Shown: positions 1 through 10,932 of the stretch, piece by piece
Position numbering within the stretch: position 1 is the first letter of the stretch
Layout of the letters: each line of letters opens with the position of its first letter
Assembly: GCA_003988855.1 (NCBI GenBank)
Contig: QYAI01000165.1
Coordinates: forward strand, 1-53,256
Source: Arachnopeziza araneosa
Taxonomy: Eukaryota; Ascomycota; Leotiomycetes; Helotiales; Arachnopezizaceae
Direction of reading: 5' to 3'
Length of the DNA stretch: 53,256 nt
Notes under the pieces: generated by a model
Told to the model about the DNA's origin: nothing
Database searches by the model: none
Seen by the model: only the letters and a program-made list of their open reading frames with translations
Program-made: the position numbers and the translations under genes

Positions 1-202
1 AGTAAAATAGCCTTGTTTAAGGGCCTCTATTGCAAGAGCAATTCGGCCCTCAGCTTGAGTGGACTGGGTGTTGTTGCGTGGTGGCATTTAGGCTAGACTG
101 AGGTAAGACGCGTCTTGGTGACCAGCTCGCATATATGACCAGCTCGCTTATTAAATACGTTAATTATATTACCTCGGGAACCTAGGTAGAAATACATCAT
201 CT

Positions 203-458
203 TTCTCTCTTGATCTTCCTTGAGCCTCACAGATCGTAGCAATATGTCTAGTGTTTCATTACTTGAAATTCACACTTCCTCGTCAAGAGAAAGTATCACC
301 AATACCCACTTCCTCGTCAAGAGGGGGTACCACCACCCACCACTCGTTCTAAGGACCTCGTCCTAAACAAGATTCACGAATTTTTCTCGGTCGGAACCAG
401 ACCAGACGTCTCCTTCACCCACGATCTCTCTCTCTTGATCTTCCTTGGGCCTCACAGC
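203..458 (+). repeat. Pair of 30-bp direct repeats upstream of the RRM relic
   Basis: Two nearly identical 30-bp stretches lie at 203-232 and 429-458. Both read TCTCTTGATCTTCCTTG, then A or G, then GCCTCACAG. A second short motif (CTTCCTCGTCAAGAG) also occurs twice between them, around 275-291 and 308-324. The second long copy ends just before the coding relic. This may be a local duplication in the former promoter or 5' region. No terminal inverted repeats are visible. Confidence 0.6.
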
Positions 459-471
459 AGCTCTTGAACAT

Positions 472-1222
472 ATGGGCAAATGTCTTCAAGTCCTCGGCCT
501 CCCCTATTATTTGGAAGCTGACAAAGTCGAGAGAATTTTCATATAGTTGTGTTGTCAAATGCCCTTCACTCATCTCGTTGTTTAGTCAAGATGTGTTCAG
601 ATGGGTGATTATGGGCTCAAAGGAAGAAGCAAACTATGCAATGGAGCGATTGCACTTTCGTCCGATTATCAAGGACCAGAAACTGTCGGTTACCAAGGCA
701 CTGCCGCCCGATAGGACGTTCACCATTCTCAGCGGAGAAGAATTTCGGCAGTTTGTGAGCAATGACAACATATTAGTACTGCCGCCCGGTAGGACACTCA
801 CCATTCTTAGCGGAGAAGGAGTTCAGCAGGTTGTGAGCAATGACAACAAGTTAGCACCTTCGACAGCGATAACTCCACCCCCAAAGAAGTAGGTCCCGAA
901 GCAGTCTTCTAACACTCCATCATCGGACGACCAGTCCTTCTACACTGCACTTTCAGACAATCAATCTTTCTATACTCCATCGCCTAAGAAACAGTCTGTT
1001 CAAATTCCATCTCCAAAGGAGCTGTCTGTTCCTCGCAGCACCCCGTTATCGACATTTCCAATAAGGCCGGCAGTTCCCTATTCATTCTCAAAGAAGGTAT
1101 CTATCTCGAGCCAGTTGCCGAAGAAATCTATACCCGATCTATCGCCAGAGAAAGTAGCTACTCCTGGCCAGTCTTCGAAGACACTTCTTCGAGGCACCGC
1201 AGTCCCATTCAAAATATCTTGA
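472..1222 (+). pseudogene. RRM-type RNA-binding protein relic with Ser/Pro-rich tail
   Basis: From the ATG at 472 the frame reads MGKCLQVLGLPYYLEAD, which resembles the first strand and helix of an RNA recognition motif (RNP2-like LQVLGLP). At the T-run near 538-541 the frame must shift by one base. The rest of the RRM-like fold then continues (RWVIMGSKEEANYAMERL, then DQKLSVTKA). Next come two 26-residue tandem units. An in-frame TAG at 890-892 interrupts the frame, which stays open for 109 further codons to TGA at 1220-1222. That tail is a Ser/Pro/Lys-rich series of degenerate 'KKQS..PSP' units. One frameshift plus one stop suggest a decayed gene. Assignment to RRM is by motif reading only. 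Confidence 0.5.
701..856 (+). repeat. Tandem 78-bp duplication inside the RRM relic
   Basis: Positions 701-778 and 779-856 are two head-to-tail copies of a 78-bp unit encoding about 26 residues that begin LPPDRTFTILSGEE and LPPGRTLTILSGEG. The copies differ at roughly a tenth of positions, so the duplication is not very recent. The period is a multiple of three and preserves the frame. Confidence 0.8.
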
Positions 1223-1627
1223 TCAAGCAAGATGGAGATGCAGTTAGTACTCCAGCCTCCAATTGACACAGACCGTCCTTGTTCGGGATCTATCATGCCA
1301 CTATCTCAACTTGATAAGCTTAAGAAAGACTCCCTTAAGCTCGGCTCAAGTGCGCTCTTGGCAGGCTCAACCCCTGTGTGAAACCCTTAGATCTAACAAC
1401 CACAATGCATGATTGAAGTGTTACTAGTCGAATAGCTTGTTCTATAAAGGATGACTGAGAAATAGCGAGAATTTCGTTCTGGCTTGCTTCATATAATTGT
1501 TATGTTACAGATTTGTAGATTAGTTTCTCAGTCATCATCATGTAGGATTGAAATACAAAGAATCAAAATCAATGCAAGGAATGATCGCTGCACTATAAAA
1601 CGGGTATCATTAACATGGTATGGTGGG
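1223..1627. other. Intergenic, no gene seen
   Basis: This is 405 bp between the RRM relic and the 3' end of the glycosyltransferase. Short frames here (for example 1484-1702) have no recognisable content and one overlaps the glycosyltransferase in antisense. Nothing further is seen. Confidence 0.5.
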
Positions 1628-2794
1628 TTAACCAAAAACACGACTCCACCAATCGCGTCTCGACTTCCCATTTTTGCCACGATTGACACATGCTTCTTTT
1701 GACTCCCAAGGGCCGGAGCTGCTGTGGTTTTGTCCGCTTGCCCAAACGCTGATCGGCAAGATGGCTAAACCACGTACTTCGTCCTCCAATGTATCATCAC
1801 TCGAATCTTCGATCCACACTGGGGATCTAAGCCTTCTGAACTTTTTCCAAGTGACTCTCCTCTCCAGACCAGCATCCCAATCTCGAAGGGGATCTTCAGG
1901 TGCAAGGTGCCTGCTCAGCATTTCCAGAATAATATCCGTCAGCATGCCCGAACCGCTTATCTCAGTGTTGGACTGCGAGTTCTGTATGTATTTCCTCCAG
2001 CTCCTACTCAACTCTCTCCTTGTTCTTGAATGGCTAATTGACCTCACAATTGCTTTCCTGAGTATCGGATCAAACCTCCGGGGTGCCCAGAGCACAGAAG
2101 TTCCAAACCCAAAGCCTCGCATCCAACCCCATGCTTCCAGAGTGTTCCGACTAACATATGGTTCGTCAAGATCCACACCAATCATCAGGCTCACGTTATT
2201 TTTCCCTTCGAGAACGGAAAGAGTGGGTGGGCAGTCGAACATCGCGATCCGGTTCCATGTGCTTATATCTGCATAAAATCCACCATGATACCAGAGGAGA
2301 AGATACCGCAGCAGATCTGTTTGAAGTGCAGAGTATTCCTTGCTCGCAGATGTGATCTGCGGAATGGTGTCGAACATCTGCAGAAAGTCGACTGGCGGAG
2401 ACGTGTAGAGCTCGTAAGACCATTGAGGATTGGCATTCCACCATTGCGATTCCCAGACAGCCCAAGATTCGGCCTCCTTGCGTGAGGAGGCTATCTGCCA
2501 AATTGTGAGGTTTGCAACCAGACTTCGGTTTCCATTGGGGAGGGCGCTTCGAGCATTACGCTCAATGACGAGAAGCTGTTGATTAAGGGTCTCTTCGAAG
2601 ACGCGATCTGCTCTGGTCCGATATATTGAAGTATACTCGTACACCGGATGCGATGCATAATCTGCTGTTACTTGAGGTCCTTCTTTGATCAAAGGAGGTC
2701 GATTTTCACGTTGGAGCAAGAGATATCCCAGAGTGCTTATTGCGACCAAGTAGCAGATAGATCGGAGGCAGCGACATCTTCGAAAGCGAGGCAT
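1628..2794 (-). CDS. GT32 family (OCH1-like) glycosyltransferase
   Basis: This single-exon gene encodes 388 aa. It looks like a type II Golgi membrane protein, with a basic start, one hydrophobic segment at about residues 9-27, then a lumenal domain. The catalytic-domain signature DLLRYLLLWYHGGFYADIS, near residues 160-180, is the 'sugar-binding region containing DXD' of GT32 enzymes, which move hexoses such as mannose from nucleotide sugars onto glycans. The C-terminal block (VWASGQNHS...ACVN) also fits the family. The DXD motif reads D-I-S, so the second aspartate normally expected for metal and nucleotide-sugar binding is absent and activity is uncertain. The ATG at 2794 sits directly before the basic/hydrophobic anchor, which supports this start. 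The acceptor substrate cannot be inferred. Confidence 0.85.
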   Translation of the reverse strand: MPRFRRCRCLRSICYLVAISTLGYLLLQRENRPPLIKEGPQVTADYASHPVYEYTSIYRTRADRVFEETLNQQLLVIERNARSALPNGNRSLVANLTIWQIASSRKEAESWAVWESQWWNANPQWSYELYTSPPVDFLQMFDTIPQITSASKEYSALQTDLLRYLLLWYHGGFYADISTWNRIAMFDCPPTLSVLEGKNNVSLMIGVDLDEPYVSRNTLEAWGWMRGFGFGTSVLWAPRRFDPILRKAIVRSISHSRTRRELSRSWRKYIQNSQSNTEISGSGMLTDIILEMLSRHLAPEDPLRDWDAGLERRVTWKKFRRLRSPVWIEDSSDDTLEDEVRGLAILPISVWASGQNHSSSGPWESKEACVNRGKNGKSRRDWWSRVFG

Positions 2795-3316
2795 CCCTTC
2801 CGTGCCAGCTTCTGAACGGAATCACATTGTCCATCGCGATTGAAGAGACTGAGGTTTTATTTGGGTTTGCTATGACGCTGGAGAAACGCGATCAAACATC
2901 CCTGAAGCGCGTCAGGGGGCACTCCACTATTCAGGCGTTTCCAGCACTAACCGCTAACTACAACAAGACGGTACCATCCAAATGATCAACAAGACAACAA
3001 GCGATAAGTTCTCACTAGAACTACGACTCATCATATTTGATCTAATTTTACAATTTGAGTTTCTTTTGGCCAAGACACTCTATCTTGTTAGGTTCAATTT
3101 CTTCAATCCGAACTCGTTACCACTTCATCTCTTTTCAAGCCATAAAACCATTTGGAGCTACTGAATGTTCAGTTTGCTCCGATAGCCTTCGTTACTTCGT
3201 CCAAAATACCATATACTGCAACTCCTTTCCTAAACAGCCAATATTAAACGCCATTCTATCCTCCTTGGCCATGACTCATTCTACAGCAACGCCTATCTAA
3301 CCCAGAAAACAAGCCG
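2795..3316. other. Intergenic; upstream flank of the GT32 gene
   Basis: This is 522 bp. It should hold the GT32 promoter (minus strand) and the 3' flank of the next minus-strand gene. Short plus-strand frames (2982-3164, 3055-3300) are hydrophobic but show no domain, splice support or conserved pattern. Nothing further is seen. Confidence 0.5.
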
Positions 3317-4441
3317 TTATTTATGCACAGATATCGATTTTGGTTCAAAAACCAGATGCTGAACTTCTACCTCTTCCCCGGGGTTGCCTTCAATAATCGT
3401 TTCAATACTGACTGACTTTCGCAGAATCGAAAGATCGTACATGAAGATCACCCTACACAACAAAACAGAGGCCATAAACCTCGTAATAACACTTAAGCTG
3501 TCTTTGACTGATATAAATATCATACTACTGAAAGCCAAAGTACCGAAAATAACGTGGCAAGTGGACAGCAGCGATGTCAACCAGGTCGCAACAGCAAAAG
3601 CACGTGTCTCAGGGACCAGGTCGAGTATTATTTTCTCCTGCTGTGCCAGAGGAGTGAACTGTCTCCTCGTCCACCGTAGGTATCTGTTCCCTTTTCTCCT
3701 TGTTTTGCACGACACGCGGAGATACAAAGCAATGACACCACTACCATGCACACCCAAGCTCAAAAATCCGTGCATCAGTGGTAAATATATATCCTGTGGA
3801 GCGAAGGAGCATATACTTTGGATGCCAATCTCATACTCCAATGTGATGACGTTTATCACAGCAGCTATAGCAAGGACATATTCAACAATATGAACCACAA
3901 ACTCTCCTGTTCTTGAGAAAATTGGCGGATGGATCTGGCCTTTTCGAGGTTTTAAAAGCTGCAAAGGAGGAGTATCCTCGAACATACGCATTGCGAAGAC
4001 AGCGGGTGAGCCAGCTGCAATAATTACCGCCAGCAGAGGTCGGCGAGCAATAACGAATAATGTAGATGTTTCTTCAGTGCTCGGCCCTAGAGTTGCTAGT
4101 ATCATGGGTGTCAAACCTAGCAAGACCTGTGCAGAACCCATATTTGCCTTGATGGACTCGGACGCAGATCCTAAAATGCAGTTGACAACGGGCTCTGCGA
4201 GTTGATTCGTCGGCTCTGCACCGGTGATCCGATCAGGATCCTCCCGCATAGGGATTCTCTTTCCCCTCAGGTAATGTTCATACTGCGTGGTACAGTTGTC
4301 GGTAAGAATTTGGGCGAAGATGAATCCGAATTCTGGATACCAAAGTCGAAATTGGCTTGTTGGATACTCGAAGCTGGCGAAAGCGAAGGGCAGTTGTAGA
4401 TGCAAAAGGAAGAGAACCTGATAATGGTTGGAGATATGCAT
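3317..4441 (-). CDS. Lineage-restricted multi-pass membrane protein, function unknown
   Basis: The frame is open from 4495 (392 aa). The Met at 4441 is preferred because it places a signal-peptide-like segment (MHISNHYQVLFLLHLQLPFA) at the N-terminus, giving 374 aa. Hydrophobic stretches follow: SAQVLLGLTPMILATLG, RPLLAVIIAAGSPAVFAM, VVHIVEYVLAIAAVINVIT, then two or three more in the C-terminal third. One Asn-X-Thr/Ser site (NCT) lies in the probable external loop. The layout (signal, Cys-containing loop, then a 'VLLGLTP...LGPSTEE' block) resembles an uncharacterised membrane family common in leotiomycete genomes. That is an impression, not a search result. There are no catalytic motifs. Confidence 0.65.
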   Translation of the reverse strand: MHISNHYQVLFLLHLQLPFAFASFEYPTSQFRLWYPEFGFIFAQILTDNCTTQYEHYLRGKRIPMREDPDRITGAEPTNQLAEPVVNCILGSASESIKANMGSAQVLLGLTPMILATLGPSTEETSTLFVIARRPLLAVIIAAGSPAVFAMRMFEDTPPLQLLKPRKGQIHPPIFSRTGEFVVHIVEYVLAIAAVINVITLEYEIGIQSICSFAPQDIYLPLMHGFLSLGVHGSGVIALYLRVSCKTRRKGNRYLRWTRRQFTPLAQQEKIILDLVPETRAFAVATWLTSLLSTCHVIFGTLAFSSMIFISVKDSLSVITRFMASVLLCRVIFMYDLSILRKSVSIETIIEGNPGEEVEVQHLVFEPKSISVHK

Positions 4442-5216
4442 GATATCTTCTCGAAATAAGTTTCGAGAGATTAAGAGCTTGGAGGCAATTATCAACAGTG
4501 TCGAGGTTACCAGTTATCAGTCAATAAACAATAAAAGATCATGAACGAAAGACTCTCCCACCTCATTAAAAGGTTGGGGACATTTGTTACTGATCGAGGA
4601 CCAGACATTTTCAAAAACGTGGTACATAAGGCTGAGGATCCAATGCTGAAATCGAAGTTTCACAGCAGGAATCATGTTGGAAGCGAGGTTGGCCATCATA
4701 GGATGGAGGCAATGTTAACAGCCTTTTTGAGATGAGAAGTGTATTTAAAAGACTGGTTTGCCATCTTATGGGCGGAATTGAACGCCACCCGAGTGTCAAG
4801 ACCCAGCACTCCACGTCCGTCGGAACATGCCATGTCCTGAAACAAAAGCTCGTTCCCAAGCGGTGCCCGGCCATCCAAACCTGAGCGCCGGAGAGGCGCC
4901 GTGCAGCAAATAACAGAGCAAGGAAGGTGATGCTGAGAAAGATGGTGCGTGAGATGTTTCCGGCCATCAACCTCGGTCAGAGTTACAGAAGATTATTTTC
5001 TTCTCCGGTCGCTAAACACCCCAGTAAACAAATCTCGGTTCCGCTCCTTCCCAAATGCACCTCGGTTCAGGGTCAGCGTGTGCTGGATGACAAAGCGCTG
5101 AGGCTTGACCGTTCATCTCCCCACCACCAACATTCGCACCCCCCTATTCTTCCTCTCCCAACCTAAAACCATCCCATCCTTCGCCTCCAGTCCAGGGGCT
5201 CGCTTGAGCCGCAATC
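4442..5216. other. Intergenic between membrane protein and ceramidase
   Basis: About 775 bp separate two divergently oriented genes, so both promoters should lie here. A C/T-rich tract at about 5105-5210 directly precedes the ceramidase ATG, as is usual near fungal transcription starts. The minus-strand frame 4611-4970 begins with a hydrophobic stretch but has no recognisable domain or clear splice structure, so I do not call it a gene. Confidence 0.5.
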
Positions 5217-6319
5217 ATGTCTTTCCTCCCTTCATTCCCCTATCCACCCCCCAGCGACGGGATTTGGAACCCGGTCACTTCAACCCTGAACTGGTGTGAA
5301 GAGGTCTGTCTAAGCTTCTCAGCCTCATGGCGCTCCTCCGTTGACGGGTTTTAGGACTATTATGCGACCAAATATTCAGCCGAGATTGTAAACTCGTTGA
5401 CGAATCTCATGTTTGTGTTCCTCGCGTACAAAGGCATCTCGAGTTGTCTGCGTTACAAACACGACGCCGTGTTCTTGGCTGGTTTCGTCAGCTATCTGGT
5501 CATCGGCGTTGGGAGCTTTGCCTTTCACACCACCCTCAAATGTCCGTATGCTCTGAGTATCGCGAGAAAGAGATATTCATATGTGATTAGATCCAATGCA
5601 ACTTGTTGATGAGCTGTCCATGGTCTACACCACGTGCATCCTCTTCTACGCCATCTTTTCGCATGGGAAGTCCAGACAAAGTTCCACCTGGCTCCTACTC
5701 TTTATCATAGCGCTTGCAGTCTTTATCACAGGATACTATCATTACCTCAAAGATCCTCTCTTCCACCAAAATGCCTTTGCATTCCTCACAACTCTTGTTG
5801 TCGCCAAGACCATGTATTCAATGGAGATGACGCTCCGACCGTCTCGCCGGACCAAGAGCAGTCCAGCTGGAATTATTTATTTCTCTGAGGCTACAGCAAA
5901 GGAAGAGACGAGAAAGGACCAAAGAGATCTAGCCATCCTTAAAAACATGTGGATTATGATTACGGTCGGGTTAAGTTCTATCGGCGCCGGTTTTCTGATC
6001 TGGAATCTTGACAACATCTTCTGTTCGTCCTTACGTCACTGGAGACGAGAAATTGGATTACCGTGGGGAATTCTGTTGGAAGGACATGGCTGGTGGTATG
6101 TCATTCCCAATTCAAATTGCTTCTCAATTGACGTTTTGTAGGCATATCTTTACTGGCATCGCCGAATACCTCAACTTAACCTGGGCTATCTGGATCAGAT
6201 ACTGCCTTGATGGGGAACAAGATGACGTTGAGTTGATCTGGCCATCATTCTTTTCTATCCCTTTTGTTGCGAAGAAGATTAGGAAGAGTGGATCAGACAA
6301 ACCTGTCAAAAAGCAGTAG
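5217..6319 (+). CDS. Alkaline ceramidase (Ypc1/Ydc1/ACER family)
   Basis: This membrane enzyme of the ER or Golgi hydrolyses ceramide, phytoceramide or dihydroceramide to a sphingoid base and a fatty acid. Four exons: 5217-5303, 5355-5541, 5591-6095 and 6142-6319. Introns start GTCTGT, GTCCGT and GTATGT and all end in AG. The spliced protein is about 318 aa. It starts MSFLPSFPYPPPSDGIWNP and carries the family hallmarks: a SFAFHTTLKY block, MQLVDEL across the second splice, and GHGWWHIFTG across the third. The His of FHTTL, the Asp of VDEL and the HxxxH of GHGWWH match the zinc-site residues known for ACER enzymes. Several hydrophobic segments fit the seven-TM fold. The tail is Lys-rich (ending KPVKKQ), as in ER-retained proteins. 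No damage is seen. Confidence 0.93.
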
Positions 6320-6808
6320 GCGTCAAGGGAAACCTTCTACCTTAATATTCTCTAATTAACCTTGTCTCATCGAGAAGTATCCTTGTAAATCCTCCAAATA
6401 TTTATCTTGAAGCTAAGCTTCAATACCTTTGGCTACTTCCTAAGGGTTTAACTCCCAAATTGCATCTCCGCTGTTATTCAACCGCATTCCTTCTCTTTCA
6501 TTGTTCTCTTGCTCTGCCTTGACTTCTATCCAAGCGAGTTGCTATTCAACTCAAGACGGATACTCATTATTTGCCAGTCGTGTAACTGAACTTTGAGGTC
6601 CCGAAGAACTGCCTTGTCCTTATGGGCCTCGGACCAGCGAGTCACTCAACTTAAACAAGACGCGTCAATATTATTCACGCGTACAATCGATAACAAGCAT
6701 GCACGCGACTACTCCAACCTTCAATTACCTTTCGGTTTCCCTAACCCCGCCATCAGTTCGTCTTGCCAGTTGACCCTTGAAGCTGCACGCTCTCCTTTCA
6801 TCGCCATC
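6320..6808. other. Intergenic; promoter and 5' UTR of the BTB gene
   Basis: This is 489 bp. It holds the ceramidase 3' flank and the upstream region of the BTB gene. The frame is open upstream of the chosen BTB start (from 6593), but that extension is not domain-like and is rich in promoter-type C/T tracts. Two ACGCGT-like hexamers occur near 6659 and 6677. Confidence 0.45.
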
Positions 6809-7862
6809 ATGACCTCGAACCCTCACAGCAACGATCACCAAACCGAATTCCACATTCCCGGTCGACAATCCGACGTCTTCCTCAAGTCAAGAACCAGATC
6901 GTACCGCCTCCACTCGGACATTCTCAAGTCCTCATCCGGTGTCTTCCGGCAACTCATCGACAAAGCGGATCAGGATGGGTCGGGACAGATATGCAAGAGT
7001 TCGCTGTCGGAGCGGGGATATGGCATCTCGCAGGACGTAGATGGAGCATGGACTGTAAGAGTCGATGAGACGGTAAGGATTTCTGACCCTGAATGAAGAT
7101 GAGAGTTTAATATTTGGATAGGGTTATGATCAAGAGATCGATGAGCAACCGCTGGCTACTCAGGCGACGTCTCAGCTACTCACAGATGAAGAGTCGACAT
7201 TCGAAAACCTCCTCTCAGCTATCTACAAAAAACCCTACACCCTCTCCTCCTTCGCATCCCTCATGCAACTAACCCACCTCGCCGAGCAGCTCTCCAGTCT
7301 CCAAACCCTCTCCAACTCACTAACCCCCACGCTCCTCCAAAGCAGCCCAGCCTTCACATCCAGCATCCGCGACCACGCGCAACACCTCCTCATTCTCGCG
7401 CGCACCCTCCGCCACGCCGTCCTCTTCCGCGAATGCTTCATCCACCTCTCCTCGACAACCGACACGGGATTCCTGCGTGAACACAACAAAGAGTTGTTCT
7501 ACATGGTGAGCAGGGGCTGGGTACGGGTTGTGCGGATGGTGTGGCTGGCCGAGTGGACGATGGAGTGGTGGATGGGGGATCAATTGGCGGGCGACATGGT
7601 GAGAGGCGTGGTTGAGAGGGCGAGGGTGAGCTGTGCTCATTGGAAAGAGCAGCCGGAGAGGGCGAAGGCGTATTTTAAAGAGGTGTTTGAGGGGATTAGA
7701 GGTGACGATGGGTATTTGGATAAGTTGAGGGGTGTGTTGTTACCGTTGCTGAGGAATAATCTGGTTTTTGGCGTGGGTGAAGAGATGGAAAATGAGAGGC
7801 TCTTTTGTTCTTGGATTACAGATGAGCAATTGCCTTGGGATAGAACCAAAGACAATTGGTAA
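6809..7862 (+). CDS. BTB/POZ domain protein
   Basis: Two exons, 6809-7072 and 7122-7862, joined by a 49-nt GT-AG intron in phase 0, give 334 aa. After about 25 residues comes a BTB-like start (GRQSDVFLKSRTRSYRLHSD) in the usual order 'D-V-x-L ... F.vHs.iL.~sS~vF', followed by SSGVFRQLIDKADQDG. BTB domains mediate dimerisation and can bind Cullin-3, and many fungal members of this type are uncharacterised. The rest is helical with no second domain visible. The start at 6809 is the first ATG close to the BTB motif. A poly-Lys/Arg-poor C-terminus ends with DEQLPWDRTKDNW. Function beyond protein-protein contact cannot be stated. Confidence 0.75.
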
Positions 7863-8047
7863 ATCTCTAGGAATAAAATCCTTGGTAGACAACAGTATAA
7901 CGTGCAATTTGCGATATGATTATGAAAGTGCCCTAAAACAGAAATGAATCTTCCACTTCTCTTCAGTACTTTTAACCACACGTGCCTTATAAAACTCGAA
8001 TAACACCAAATAAAATTCATTCAACGCTCACATTCATCCAAGTCTGC

Positions 8048-10301
8048 TCAGTCTTCATGCCAGCTTCCCGGAATCTTTAGACATAATTCACGCCTGTCCT
8101 CCGATTTCTCAGCCCAACGCCAGAAGTCCGCGCTCATGCTAGAGGATACCCATAAATCCTCAAGCTGGATATCCCAATCTTGTGGAGTTGGTCCAAATTT
8201 GAAGTCAGAGATCTCGAAGATACAACTTTTAGTGTAATACCGGTGACCAGGCGTGCCCATATCCTCATAGAACCACCAGGTTGAATCCCCCCTTGCGTGC
8301 ATGTCGATCTCTTTCTGCCCATATTCCATTAAATTGTAGCCAGCCTCAATAAGAATCTCTAACCAAGATACTACAATTTTTTCCTTTCTTTTCATCAAGT
8401 ATCTACCAACAATTTTTCGAATAATTTCCATAAGGGGCGTATAATATGTATGTTCGGACTCTCCAGGTGCCAAATAATGTACCTCCCAACCAGCACGAAT
8501 AATTTCTACAATAAATTTATCCCAGCTTTCCCTCTCTTGATTCGAATAAGAATTGGGATAAGCAACGACATGTACCCAACTTAATAAAATACAACTGGGA
8601 AGTGTCGTCCCCAATTTACGTCCCAGCCAATGGTCTTGAAGTTGAAGCTGTGTCATCTCTCTTGTGAAATGACCTCCTGGCAAAAAGCAACGTATCCTCT
8701 CTAAGAGTGTCGAAAATCCATGACTGTAAAAGTTGTGTACTATTATTTCCAAAATCTCGTGGGAGTCAAGATTTGCAATCATCAATTTCTCGCGCTCCAT
8801 CAACCACCTCAAGAACTCTTCTGGCGCTGTGCAGCTATTATATGCAGTTCTCTTGTACTGGTCTTCTTGGAAAAGATCACCTTTGCCTTTTTCTATCAGA
8901 ATCTGCGACGTCCTACGGAAATCTTCTTTAGCTGACGAATTCGACTGGAAATTTGCACAGAGCAAGCCCTCTCTCCCGCAAGTGGTCAGGATTTCTCCAG
9001 CTTGCATCACAAAGTGAAGTGGTGTTCTGATGATTAGTTGATATCACTACCATAGATCACTCGACTTACGAGTAAGTTGTCCAGCCACAAAACATCTCCT
9101 GCTGACTTAGGCCTAAATTCCTCCTTACCCGGCCTCTGAGTGCTGTGTAGTCCGGGTATCCGGGGCGAAACTCTCCATGTCAAGAGGTGGGGGCATTTGC
9201 ATCAGCGCCATTCTCGAGAAGAAATTGGCAAACCTCTGGACGAGCAAACAAGGCGGCATACTATGCGATAGTTAAAGTCTATCCTAGAATTTTTCTAGCT
9301 TGGTCATACATGCAGCGGAGTTCTACCATCCGGGTCGACCTCAAATGGTGAAGCAACCTTAGATTGAAACAACTGTTGTAGGCCTTCCACATCTCCATCG
9401 ACACAATAATCAAAAACTTGTGCATCATATGGCACCCGCTTGTAAGTTCGAAAGCTAGTATCCCAGCCTTGATATGATCTTTTGAGGCTAAAATCATATT
9501 TCCTTGCGTAAATCCATCTGGGTAGATTGATAGAAAAATTCGTTGCCGTTGTTGAAGACTCGGGCTCCGAGACTATCAGTTCCAAAATTCCTGCTACATA
9601 TTTAGTTCCGCTTTGTTGCGTGCTTATTCTCTGGTACTGGAGAGTGTTGTTGGGGTTTCGGTGACTTAATGTCTTGACTTCTGACACAGAGTCGTGTGGC
9701 GATTCCTCGGTCGAATGGAAAGCAGTAAATTGTCTTTTGAGCTCATCATGGTGGTGCCTCTGGAGGTTCTGTAGTTGAAAAAAATCCTGTTCTAGGCTCT
9801 GCCACTTCTGAGCCTGGACTGCTTGATAGTATATTTGATTAGCCAACAACAGTGTCGATTTGGCATTGTGGAGTTTCATTCCAAGTCTCCAATTAATCAG
9901 TTTCAATAGCCTACGTAAAGTAGGGCAAGCACCTACTCATGAAGTTCTTCTTTCTTCAAAGCCGTCTTAAAACCGCCCCTTTTCTTCCCTTTCACCAAGC
10001 TTCTTTCCAACTCACCAACAACGGCTTTCACAGATTCACTACTACTCTGACACACGCGATAGCTCTTCAGCACGACAGTCTTCACTTGTGGATCCAGAAA
10101 AATATGCTCCTGCATACTCCGATCCACATCCTCGAGCACCAAACTCAACGTCTCCAACTCATCGATTGCGTGCAGGACGGTAGCGGGAGCCTCGCGCACA
10201 GCCTGGCAGAAATCTTTGATCTTCTTGATACTCTCGGCGAGTTGGATGGCGAGAGATACAACGGCCATGCCGCTAGCTACTACACCAAGAGCTTCTGCCA
10301 T
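8048..10301 (-). pseudogene. STAND-N-terminal/ankyrin protein, probably disrupted
   Basis: The first exon (10301 to about 9938) starts MAEALGVVASGMAVVSLAIQ, the helical N-terminal domain found at the head of many fungal STAND or ankyrin proteins. Exon 2 (about 9909 to 9270) runs to an ankyrin unit DPDGRTPLH and ends at donor GTATGA. Exon 3 begins YAALFARPEVCQFLLENGAD, a clear ankyrin helix pair, but meets an in-frame TGA at 9182-9180. The same frame continues to donor GTAAGT, and the last exon resumes with TPLHFVMQAG and ends at 8048. The junction between exons 1 and 2 is also odd: the simplest GT-AG intron would be only 26 nt (9936-9911), below usual fungal size. A 50-nt alternative ending in GAG is possible. 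No NACHT ATPase is present. One stop and one doubtful junction suggest damage, though a sequencing error cannot be excluded. Confidence 0.6.
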
Positions 10302-10932
10302 GATGGAAGAGGGTGCTGAAAAGAATTGAAAGAAAAAGAGCCGAGATGAGAAAAGAGAAGTTGGGCATCATTCGGTAGACAACACAGCGCAGCTCAGCTT
10401 TGCGGAAAGAACGCTTGATGCACGCGCAGGGGTTTTTCTTAGTCAACCAATGGAAATTGGAAAACGTGATCTTTTACCCTTGAAGTAAAGCTGTCTTATC
10501 TCGCGCTTTCTTGGTCCTTAACTTGTTACTTATAATGAGAAGCTGTTATATTTTTTTGAGCGGTTGCAACGTCATTGCAAAATTGACAAGACTGTGCATT
10601 GTACGTCCAAATATCGGCTTCATAATGATATTTAACGATACGAAGAGCAATGGCCCTACAGTAACAGGGCTGGCTCGAAATACCTAGACAAAGATAAAAG
10701 AAACATGATAGAGCATAGCCTGGTAACTTAGATGCCAAAGAAAGTATTTTAAACAAATACAACAACATTTCTTGACGTATCTACACTTTGTGGCAAATGG
10801 ATAAAGCATTGAGTACTGATATTCGCCTGCGTGTTCAAAAATATGACTAGGGTCGCTTTGAGATGAGCCGACAAACTTATTTTCTGACATGGGCTGTTCT
10901 CGGTTTTTCAATCAAAACCTTTTGCATTCTAA
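10302..10932. other. Intergenic, AT-leaning
   Basis: This is 631 bp upstream of the ankyrin gene (minus) and of the C2H2 fragment (plus). Small frames on the minus strand (10526-10911) show no domain. The missing 5' exon of the C2H2 gene may lie here, but no splice-compatible ATG exon could be picked with confidence. Confidence 0.4.

Noticed and set aside
4611..4970. Minus-strand frame starting with a hydrophobic segment (MMAGNISRTIFLSITFLALL)
   Set aside because: The rest has no domain-like pattern and no splice-compatible continuation, and it lies in a promoter interval between divergent genes.
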